DNA of 64,000 bases from Rhodoferax sediminis (GTDB lineage: Bacteria; Pseudomonadota; Gammaproteobacteria; Burkholderiales; Burkholderiaceae_C), in the NCBI RefSeq assembly GCF_006970865.1, contig NZ_CP035503.1:3981001-4045000 (forward strand), in the 5' to 3' direction. The position numbers were made by a program, and so were the translations under genes. The notes beneath the pieces were generated by a model. That model was not told where the DNA came from and did no database searches. It saw only the letters and a list, made by a program, of their open reading frames with translations. Positions 55,992 to 64,000 of this stretch are shown here, one piece after another. The number at the start of each line of letters is the position of its first letter. Within the stretch, counting starts at the first letter, position 1.

Positions 55992-57590
55992 CTAGTCGGG
56001 CAGGTGCAAATAATGTTGCGCCAGCTCCGTAAACGCCCCGATCTGGGGGTCGACTCCCGTCTCCTGCGCCAGGATGGCGCCGGCGGTTTGGGCCATGCAG
56101 CCCGCCAGCCGGGCATCGAGAAACAGCAGGCGCGAGCGCCGTGCCAGCACGTCTTCCACGACTCTAGCGTACTCATAACGGGCGGCAAAGCGCACCATGG
56201 CTTCGCTCAGGCCGCCGCCCAGCGGCACATCCGCACCGGGCAATGACTGCACCGCACCCTGCTCGCTGCCATAGGCGTGCAGCCCTGGTGGATCGCTGAT
56301 CCTGGGGCGCTTCGTCCGGGCCACGCCTTCGCCGCCCACCAGCAGCAAGTCAGCAGTTACCCCCGATTTTTTCCGTGCCAGCAGGGAGGCATCGAAGCAT
56401 TTCTCCAGCACATCTTCGGCCATGGCGCGGTAGGTGGTCCATTTGCCACCCGTCACGGTCACCAGGCCGCCGCGGCTGACCAGCACGGTATGTTCGCGGC
56501 TCAGCCCCTTGGTGTGGTCGCCGTCATCATCGGGTGGCTTGACCAGCGGGCGCAGGCCGACCCAGATGCTTTTCACGTCGGCGCGGGTCGGCGCCCGGTT
56601 CAGATACCGGGCTGCCTCGCGCAGGATGAACTCGACCTCTTCCCTGAACGGTTCGGGCTCGCGGGCCAGGTCATGGCGCGGCGTGTCGGTGGTGCCCAGA
56701 ATGACCTGGCCCAGCCACGGCACGGCGAAAAGCACGCGCCCGTCGGCGGTCCGCGGCACCAGCAGCGCATGGTCGCCCGGCAAAAACGCGCGGTCCACCA
56801 CGATGTGCACGCCCTGGCTGGGCGCCACCATGGGTTTGGCGATGCGCCCGATCGCCTCGCCGTCTTTCTGGCGCAGTTCGTCGACCCAGACGCCCGCGGC
56901 ATTGATCACGCAGCGCGCCCGCAGTGTGTAGCAGCGCCCGGTCTCGTGGTCCTCGCAGGTCAGCCCCACCACCTTGCCGTCCTCGTGGATGAGATCGGTC
57001 GCCGCGCAGTAATTGACCAGCAGGGCGCCGCGCTGTGCCGCCGTGCGCGCCAGCGCCAGCGCCAGCCGCGCGTCGTCAAACTGGCCGTCCCAGTACATCA
57101 CGCCGCCCTTGAGGCCCCGCGGCTGCACCGTGGGCAGGTAGCGCAGGGTCTTCGCGCGGCCCAGGAACTCCGTCTTGCCCAGACCGGCCTGGCCGGCAAG
57201 CGCGTCATAGATCACCAGGCCGGCGCCATAAAACGGGGTTTCCCACAATTTGTAGGACGGCATCACGAACGGCAGCGGCGTGGCCAGGTGCGGGGCGTTG
57301 TGCAGCAGCCGGGTGCGTTCGTGCAGCGCCTCGCGCACCAGAGAAATATTGCCCTGCGCCAGGTAACGCACGCCGCCATGCACCAGCTTGGTGGCGCGCG
57401 ACGAGCTGCCCTTGGCGAAATCGTATGACTCGACCAGCACCACCTTGAAGCCGCGCGCCGCGGCATCCAGCGCCACGCCCAGTCCGGTGGCACCGCCGCC
57501 GATGACGGCCACATCGTACTGATGCGGCTCGGCCAGGCGGGCCATCAGGTCTTCGCGCCGGGTGGCCAGGGGTGTGGGTGCAACGGTCAT
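55992..57590 (-). CDS. glpD: Aerobic glycerol-3-phosphate dehydrogenase
   Basis: A membrane-associated FAD enzyme that oxidises glycerol 3-phosphate to dihydroxyacetone phosphate and passes electrons to quinone; 532 residues. The FAD motif is VAVIGGGATGLGVALDAAARG (in two parts), followed by KGSSSRATKLVHGGVRYLAQ. Later come CVINAAGVWVDELR, GTTDTPRHD and SRGGLVTVTGGKWTTYR. It lies 31 bases after glpK and is co-transcribed with it. The chosen ATG at 57590 gives a slightly longer N-terminus than E. coli GlpD. Confidence 0.95.
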   Translation of the reverse strand: MTVAPTPLATRREDLMARLAEPHQYDVAVIGGGATGLGVALDAAARGFKVVLVESYDFAKGSSSRATKLVHGGVRYLAQGNISLVREALHERTRLLHNAPHLATPLPFVMPSYKLWETPFYGAGLVIYDALAGQAGLGKTEFLGRAKTLRYLPTVQPRGLKGGVMYWDGQFDDARLALALARTAAQRGALLVNYCAATDLIHEDGKVVGLTCEDHETGRCYTLRARCVINAAGVWVDELRQKDGEAIGRIAKPMVAPSQGVHIVVDRAFLPGDHALLVPRTADGRVLFAVPWLGQVILGTTDTPRHDLAREPEPFREEVEFILREAARYLNRAPTRADVKSIWVGLRPLVKPPDDDGDHTKGLSREHTVLVSRGGLVTVTGGKWTTYRAMAEDVLEKCFDASLLARKKSGVTADLLLVGGEGVARTKRPRISDPPGLHAYGSEQGAVQSLPGADVPLGGGLSEAMVRFAARYEYARVVEDVLARRSRLLFLDARLAGCMAQTAGAILAQETGVDPQIGAFTELAQHYLHLPD

Positions 57591-57621
57591 GGGCGCGATT
57601 GTCCCTGCAGTCCGGGGCGGC

Positions 57622-59178
57622 TCATGGGGCCCACGCCCTGGAGCGGGCCACCGCCTGGCGCCAGCGCGCCAGCTTGGCGCTGCGGAGTGCATCCGCCACG
57701 GCAGGTTCGAAGCGACGCTCGACCGCCCACTGCGCGGTGATTTCATCGGCGCCCGACCAGAACCCCGTGGCCAGCCCGGCCAGGTACGCCGCGCCCAGCG
57801 CCGTGGTTTCGGTCACCTGCGGGCGCACCACGGGCACGCCCAGAAAATCGGCCTGCATCTGCATCAGCAGGTTGTTGCGGCAGGCCCCGCCGTCCACCCG
57901 CAGCTCCTTCAGCGCAAAGCCCGCGTCCCGGGCCATGGCGCCGAACATGTCGGCCACCTGCAGCGCGATTGATTCAAGCGCGGCCCGCGCGATGTGGGCG
58001 CGGGTGGTGCCGCGCGTCATGCCAATGAGGGTGCCGCGCGCGTGGCCGTCCCAGTCGGGCGCGCCCAGACCGGCGAAGGCCGGCACCAGATACACGTCAC
58101 CGGTGTCGGGTACGCTGGCGGCCAGCGCCTCCACCTCGTCGGCCGAGGCAATCATTTGCAGACCATCACGCAGCCACTGGATCGTGGCGCCCGCCATGAA
58201 GACCGAGCCTTCCAGGCAATAGGCGGTGGAATAGGCGGTGGCCTGGCGGTGGTGGCGCGCCTGGTCGCCCGCGGCCCCGGCGGGGCCCTGCCAACCGACG
58301 GTGGTCAGCAGCTGGTTGCGGCTCGGCACGGCGGCCGTGCCGGTGTTCATCAGCATGAAGCAGCCCGTGCCATAGGTATTTTTGGCCATGCCGGGCGCGA
58401 AGCAGGCCTGGCCGAAGGTGGCAGCCTGCTGGTCGCCCGCCACGCCGGCAATGCGGATCGGCGCACCGAACAGCGCGGCCTCGGTCTCGCCCAGCACGCC
58501 GCTCGACGGCAGCACCTGCGGCAGCACGCTGCGCGGAACATGGAGCAGCGCCAGCAGCTCGTCGTCCCATTGCAGCGTGCGCAGGTTGAACAGCAGCGTG
58601 CGCGAGGCGTTGCTGGCATCGGTGGCGTGCACCCGCCCGCCGGTCAGGTTCCAGATCAGCCAGCTGTCGATGGTGCCAAACGCCAGCTCGCCGCGCTCGG
58701 CCCGGGCGCGGGCGCCGGGCACGTGGTCCAGCAGCCATTCGAGCTTGGTGCCCGAGAAGTAGGCGTCCAGCACGAGCCCGGTTTTTTGCTGGATCCGCTT
58801 TGCGTGGCCGCGCGCGCGCAGCTGGTCGCAGCGTGCAGCCGTGCGCCGGTCCTGCCAGACGATGGCCGGCGCCATGGGTCGGCCTGTCTGGCGGTCCCAC
58901 AGCACCGTGGTTTCGCGCTGGTTGGTGATGCCGATTGCTACTATATTGAGAGCCGCTTGCGTATGTCCTGCCTGGGTTACAGCCATTTTTCTTATACATT
59001 CGCGGGCCACCGCCAGTTGCGACACCCAGATCTCCTGCGCGTCATGCTCGACCCAGCCGGGCTGCGGAAAATGCTGCCTGAATTCCTGTTGCGCCAGCGC
59101 CGCCACCCGGCCCGCCCGGTCGAACAAAATGGCCCGCGAACTGGTCGTTCCCTGGTCGAGTGCGAGGATATAGTCCAT
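57622..59178 (-). CDS. glpK: Glycerol kinase
   Basis: An ATP-dependent kinase making glycerol 3-phosphate; 518 residues, about 15-20 more than usual. It starts [20 protein letters not shown]. Other marks are [46 protein letters not shown] and [20 protein letters not shown]. Residues about 60-82 ([19 protein letters not shown]) are coded by a family A repeat in the surface region ahead of the AIGITNQRE strand. The ATG at 59178 follows CTCCTTATGG-type sequence reading AAGGAG on the coding strand. It starts the glpKD operon; no glpF is adjacent in the window. Confidence 0.95.
   Translation of the reverse strand: MDYILALDQGTTSSRAILFDRAGRVAALAQQEFRQHFPQPGWVEHDAQEIWVSQLAVARECIRKMAVTQAGHTQAALNIVAIGITNQRETTVLWDRQTGRPMAPAIVWQDRRTAARCDQLRARGHAKRIQQKTGLVLDAYFSGTKLEWLLDHVPGARARAERGELAFGTIDSWLIWNLTGGRVHATDASNASRTLLFNLRTLQWDDELLALLHVPRSVLPQVLPSSGVLGETEAALFGAPIRIAGVAGDQQAATFGQACFAPGMAKNTYGTGCFMLMNTGTAAVPSRNQLLTTVGWQGPAGAAGDQARHHRQATAYSTAYCLEGSVFMAGATIQWLRDGLQMIASADEVEALAASVPDTGDVYLVPAFAGLGAPDWDGHARGTLIGMTRGTTRAHIARAALESIALQVADMFGAMARDAGFALKELRVDGGACRNNLLMQMQADFLGVPVVRPQVTETTALGAAYLAGLATGFWSGADEITAQWAVERRFEPAVADALRSAKLARWRQAVARSRAWAP
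58934..58999 (+). repeat. Family A dispersed repeat, copy 8, inside glpK
   Basis: TGAGAGCCGCTTGCGTATGT, then TGGGTTACAGCCATTTTTCT. It lies in glpK, which is read on the other strand, with no stop codon in the gene's frame. Confidence 0.72.
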
Positions 59179-59264
59179 AAGGAGACGAGGGTAGCGCAAG
59201 GCCGGGCCGGCGCGCACTGGTGTTTGCCAGCAACGACCCCCACCAACGATCGGACGACACACTC

Positions 59265-60104
59265 ATGACCACCAGCACCTCCCCTTTACGCAGTGAACGC
59301 ATCGCCTTCATCGGCGGCGGCAACATGGCCAGCGCCATCATCGGTGGCCTGATCAAGCAGGGCCTCGCGCCCGGCCAGATCGACGTGGTCGAGCCGTTTG
59401 CCGAGGCGCGCGACAAGCTGCAGAGCCAGTTCGGCCTGACGGCACAGGCCGCGCCCACGGCCGCGCTCGGACAGGCCGCGCTGGTGGTCTGGGCCGTCAA
59501 GCCGCAGACCTTCAAGGAGGCCGCGCTGCAGACCCGTGCTCATACCCAAAGCGCGCTGCACCTGAGCGTGGCGGCCGGCATCCGCTCAGACAGCATCGCG
59601 CGCTGGCTTGGCACCGAGCGCGTGGTGCGTGCCATGCCCAACACGCCAGCACTGATCGGCAAGGGCATGACGGCGCTGTTCGCGCGCGCCGCCGCAACAA
59701 GCGCAGACCGGCAGCAGGTCGAGCGCGTCATGGCCCCGACGGGTGACTGCCTGTGGGTCGCGCAGGAGGTGCAGCTGGACGCCGTGACCGCGCTGTCGGG
59801 TTCGGGGCCGGCCTATGTGTTTTATTTCATCGAGGCCATGACGCAGGCCGGGGTTGACATGGGCTTGCCGCACGCGCAGGCGCAGCAGCTGGCGGTAGGC
59901 ACCTTTGTCGGCGCGTCCGAGCTGGCGCGCGCCGGGGGCGAGCCGCCCGAAGTGCTGCGCCAGCGCGTGACCTCCAAGGGCGGCACCACCTATGCCGCGA
60001 TCAGTTCGATGGAGCAGGACGACGTGAAGGCGCTGTTCATGCGCGCCATCCACGCAGCCCAGCAGCGCGCGCACGAACTGGGCGACGAGTTCGGCGCGAG
60101 CTGA
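59265..60104 (+). CDS. proC: Pyrroline-5-carboxylate reductase
   Basis: The last enzyme of proline synthesis, 279 residues. It has the NAD(P) motif IAFIGGGNMASAIIGGLI, VVWAVKPQ, RAMPNTPALIGKGM and the C-terminal signature SGSGPAYVFYFIEAM plus RVTSKGGTT. It is divergent from glpK. Its stop is immediately followed by the stop codon of the convergent ubiA gene. Confidence 0.95.
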   Translation: MTTSTSPLRSERIAFIGGGNMASAIIGGLIKQGLAPGQIDVVEPFAEARDKLQSQFGLTAQAAPTAALGQAALVVWAVKPQTFKEAALQTRAHTQSALHLSVAAGIRSDSIARWLGTERVVRAMPNTPALIGKGMTALFARAAATSADRQQVERVMAPTGDCLWVAQEVQLDAVTALSGSGPAYVFYFIEAMTQAGVDMGLPHAQAQQLAVGTFVGASELARAGGEPPEVLRQRVTSKGGTTYAAISSMEQDDVKALFMRAIHAAQQRAHELGDEFGAS

Positions 60105-60989
60105 TTACCGGGCCACATACGCCAGCGCGATGCCCGCGAACATGGTGAAACCGAGCCAGTGGTTCAGCCGGAAGGCCTTGAAGCAGCCCTCGCGCGAGCG
60201 CGTGCGGATCAGCGTGTAGTGCCAGACGACCTGCGCCAGTGCAATGGCGATAGCTATATAAAAAATAGCACCTAACGCATGACTGGTAAGGGCTATAGAC
60301 CAAATCAGCATGAAAACCAGGTAGCTTGCCGTGACCACCGGCACATCGAGGTGCCCGAGCGTGATGGCCGAGGTCTTCATGCCGATCTTGAGGTCGTCGT
60401 CGCGGTCCACCATGGCGTATTCGGTGTCGTAGGCCAGCACCCAGAACAGGTTGCCCACGAGCAGCACCCAGGCCAGCGGCGGCACCCGCGACTGCACGGC
60501 GGCAAAGGCCATCGGAATGCCGAAGCTGAAGGCCACGCCCAGCACCGCCTGCGGCATGGAGACAAAGCGCTTGGCATAGGGATACACCAGCGTGATGGCG
60601 AGCGCGGCAAATGACCACGCGACCGTGATCGTGTTCGTGGTCAGCACCAGCGCGAAGGCCAGCAGCGCCAGCAGCGCGCCAAAGCCCAGCGCCTCTTTCG
60701 CCGATATCGCGCCGGTCGTCACGGGCCGCTGCGCCGTGCGCTTGACGTGGCGGTCGAACTCGCGGTCGGCCACGTCGTTGATGCAGCAGCCGGCGCTACG
60801 CATCAGGATGGTGCCCAGCGTGAACACCACCAGCAAATGCCAGCCCGGAAAGCCGCCCGCCGCGATCCACAAGCCGCTCAGGGTCGGCCACAGCAGCAGC
60901 AGCCAGCCCGCGGGCCGGCTCCATCGGATCAGGTCCAGGTACAGGCCGGCCTTGCGGCGCAGCGGAATGCCGGCTTGTGCAGGCGTCAT
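60105..60989 (-). CDS. ubiA: 4-hydroxybenzoate polyprenyltransferase
   Basis: A membrane prenyltransferase of ubiquinone synthesis, 294 residues with about eight to nine helices. The two Asp-rich motifs for Mg-diphosphate are [15 protein letters not shown] and the [16 protein letters not shown] loop. Residues about 224-248 ([20 protein letters not shown]) are coded by a family A repeat that covers the end of one helix and the start of the next. It lies 15 bases from the oxyR stop, in the same direction, probably as an operon. Confidence 0.94.
   Translation of the reverse strand: MTPAQAGIPLRRKAGLYLDLIRWSRPAGWLLLLWPTLSGLWIAAGGFPGWHLLVVFTLGTILMRSAGCCINDVADREFDRHVKRTAQRPVTTGAISAKEALGFGALLALLAFALVLTTNTITVAWSFAALAITLVYPYAKRFVSMPQAVLGVAFSFGIPMAFAAVQSRVPPLAWVLLVGNLFWVLAYDTEYAMVDRDDDLKIGMKTSAITLGHLDVPVVTASYLVFMLIWSIALTSHALGAIFYIAIAIALAQVVWHYTLIRTRSREGCFKAFRLNHWLGFTMFAGIALAYVAR
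60248..60318 (+). repeat. Family A dispersed repeat, copy 9, inside ubiA
   Basis: GCGATAGCTATATAAAAAAT, then AAGGGCTATAGACCAAATCA. It lies inside ubiA, read on the other strand in frame, and codes for hydrophobic residues that fit a membrane helix. Confidence 0.75.
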
Positions 60990-61004
60990 GGTGGAACTCT
61001 CTCC

Positions 61005-61958
61005 TCAGGACAAACGTTTCACGCCCGGCAGCTCGCAGGCGTAGATGGCATTGCGCAGCGCGGCGATGGCCTCGTAGCGCGTGAAGCTGCGGCGCCACGC
61101 CAGCACCACGCGGCGCGTGGGCGGGTCGCCATCGAACGGCAGGTATTTGACGTAGGCCTGGTCGAGGTGCCTGCGTTTCGACCCGGGATGCAACGCCTCC
61201 TTCGGGACCGACAGGCGCGGCACCAGCGTCACGCCCATGCCGGACGCCACCATGTGCTTGATGGTCTCCAGCGACGAGCCCTCGAAGCTCTTGCGGATGC
61301 CCTCGGCATCGCTGGAAAAGCGCGCGAACTCGGGGCAGACCTCGAGCACGTGGTCGCGAAAGCAGTGGCCCGTGCCCAGCAGCAGCATGGTCTCCTTCTT
61401 GAGCGCTTCCGACGTGATGGTGCTTTGCGCGGCCAGCGGGTGGTTGTACGGCACGGCGGCCAGAAACGGCTCGTCGTACAGCGGCGCGATCGCCAGCCCG
61501 GTGTCGGGAAACGGCTCGGCCATGATGGCGCAGTCGATCTCGCCAGTGCGCAGCATCTCCAGCAGCTTGATCGTGAAGTTCTCCTGCAGCATCAGCGGCA
61601 TCTGCGGTGTGTGGGCGATCGCCTGGCGCACCAGATCCGGCAACAGGTACGGGCCGATGGTGTAGATGATGCCCAGGGCCAGCGCCCCCGCCAGCGGGTC
61701 CTTGCCGCGCTTGGCGATCTCCTTGATGTTGGCGGCCTGCTCCAGCACGCTTTGCGCCTGGCGCACGATGTCCTCGCCCAGCGGCGTGACCGTAACCTCG
61801 TTGGCACTGCGCTCGAACAGCTTGACCTCGAGCTCGTCCTCGAGTTTCTTGATGGCGACCGACAGCGTCGGCTGCGAGACATAGCAGGCCTCGGCGGCCC
61901 TGCCGAAGTGCTTTTCACGGGCAACGGCCACGATGTATTTGAGTTCGGTCAGGGTCAT
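61005..61958 (-). CDS. oxyR: OxyR, hydrogen-peroxide-sensing LysR-family regulator
   Basis: A 317-residue LysR-type activator. The N-terminal helix-turn-helix is HFGRAAEACYVSQPTLSVAI. The two redox cysteines are C199 in LLGTGHCFRDHV and C208 in LEVCPEF, at the same residue numbers as E. coli OxyR, so a peroxide-driven disulfide switch is expected. The gene lies between the VOC gene and ubiA. Bases 61959-62160 upstream hold no gene that I can support. Confidence 0.95.
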   Translation of the reverse strand: MTLTELKYIVAVAREKHFGRAAEACYVSQPTLSVAIKKLEDELEVKLFERSANEVTVTPLGEDIVRQAQSVLEQAANIKEIAKRGKDPLAGALALGIIYTIGPYLLPDLVRQAIAHTPQMPLMLQENFTIKLLEMLRTGEIDCAIMAEPFPDTGLAIAPLYDEPFLAAVPYNHPLAAQSTITSEALKKETMLLLGTGHCFRDHVLEVCPEFARFSSDAEGIRKSFEGSSLETIKHMVASGMGVTLVPRLSVPKEALHPGSKRRHLDQAYVKYLPFDGDPPTRRVVLAWRRSFTRYEAIAALRNAIYACELPGVKRLS

Positions 61959-62160
61959 AGCGCTATTGTGCGTCCACGCGTGCGGGCCCGGAAGCGAAAC
62001 CGCTTTCTGAGAAACCGCTCGATCGTTATTTGAGAACTGACTACCGCCATGGGTCCATTGCCGTCAGTGGTGATTTCGACAAGCGGACCTTCAAAGGTTG
62101 AATTCGGCGAGCTGCAAGACTCATCGCTTGTGGAGATCCGCTGAAATGACCTGTCATGCG

Positions 62161-62538
62161 TCATGTCTTCACGGGTTGCATCAGGTGTGCGATCGCTCCG
62201 GTGGGGTCTGCAACAATACAAATGCGGCCGACATCCGGCACGTCATGCGGGGGAACCACTACGCTTCCTCCGAGCAGTGAGGCCTGCTTGGCGCATTCCT
62301 CCACATCATTGACTGCGATATAGAAATGCCAAAACGGCCCCTTGCCCGGTGTATCGGGTGTTGGGTTCATCATTCCAGCAACATCTTGGCCATTTCTCTG
62401 AAACAGGGTGTAAATGCCAAATGGTCCTGCATCGACTTTCTTGAGCGTCCATCCGAACAGCTGACTAAAGAACGTCCCACTGCGCGCTTGGTCGAAAGTG
62501 ACCAATTCGTGCCAGATAAACGGGCTTTGATTTGCCAT
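62161..62538 (-). CDS. VOC (glyoxalase/bleomycin-resistance) family protein
   Basis: A 125-residue protein with two beta-alpha-beta-beta-beta units: FIWHELVTFDQARSGTFFSQ, then GPFWHFYIAVNDVEECAKQA, and the end VADPTGAIAHLMQPV. This resembles the CFP32/hydroxylase-like VOC proteins. The metal ligands are uncertain, so the reaction is unknown. The ATG follows AAAGGGAGAACCC. It lies between recG and oxyR. Confidence 0.85.
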   Translation of the reverse strand: MANQSPFIWHELVTFDQARSGTFFSQLFGWTLKKVDAGPFGIYTLFQRNGQDVAGMMNPTPDTPGKGPFWHFYIAVNDVEECAKQASLLGGSVVVPPHDVPDVGRICIVADPTGAIAHLMQPVKT

Positions 62539-62585
62539 GGGTTCTCCCTTTTGTTGCAGGTTGATGTCACCGTAGCGCCAGCGCC

Positions 62586-64000
<1,415 letters not shown>

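Noticed and set aside
61955..62221. An 88-codon minus-strand ORF between oxyR and the VOC gene
   Set aside because: It has low-complexity, Arg-rich content with no recognisable family, and it overlaps the 3' end of the VOC gene. I could not support it as a gene.

Overview
The window is about 65% GC, gene-dense and ordinary chromosomal DNA of a betaproteobacterium, most likely a member of the Comamonadaceae (Polaromonas/Rhodoferax/Variovorax-like). This rests on protein similarity as I recognise it, on DUF1840 and similar lineage genes, on the recG-oxyR-ubiA neighbourhood, and on two dispersed short repeats that I associate with this family. I see no prophage, insertion sequence, plasmid gene or CRISPR array. 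No gene-free stretch is longer than about 240 bases.

Layout. 1-12.5 kb holds housekeeping and accessory genes: the end of amn, an MscS-type channel, a NodIJ-like ABC exporter, a GMC oxidoreductase, a beta-oxidation pair, the ohrR-ohr peroxide module with a clear operator, the stress kinase srkA, an ArsC-family reductase and an MFS exporter. 12.6-17.8 kb holds a cytochrome b561, an OprB-type porin, htpG and a pseudouridine synthase. 17.8-26.2 kb is a complete kdpFABCDE potassium operon led by an extra small membrane ORF. Its KdpB is enlarged by two in-frame copies of a GC-rich repeat.

26.4-35.8 kb is a transport and activation operon. It has an acyl-CoA ligase, a five-gene branched-chain-amino-acid-type ABC transporter and a PaaK-like ligase. 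A divergent Crp/Fnr-family gene flanks an 18-bp perfect palindrome placed like a class II activator site. 36-37.4 kb holds DUF1840 and a cyclopropane-fatty-acid synthase broken by a one-base frameshift. 37.5-44.5 kb is a MarR-controlled catabolic operon that reads as aerobic 2-aminobenzoate (anthranilate) degradation through 2-aminobenzoyl-CoA. It encodes a fused monooxygenase/old-yellow-enzyme, an enoyl-CoA hydratase, an acyl-CoA dehydrogenase, a CoA ligase and a Rid-family protein. 44.5-46.7 kb is a DUF2946 / outer-membrane protein / TlpA-like set that is probably copper-linked.

46.8-55.8 kb, all on the minus strand, is the spc-alpha ribosomal operon from rplN to rplQ with secY, infA and rpoA, followed by an initiator tRNA. 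The S10-operon genes that usually precede it are absent; glpD and glpK lie upstream instead. 59-64 kb holds proC, ubiA, oxyR, a VOC-family gene and the 3' part of recG.

The most unusual signal is the pair of repeat families. Family A (about 60 bp, nine clear copies) and family B (about 72 bp, three copies) all lie in the same orientation on the window. They sit between genes but also inside srkA, an acyl-CoA dehydrogenase gene, glpK, ubiA and kdpB without breaking the reading frame.
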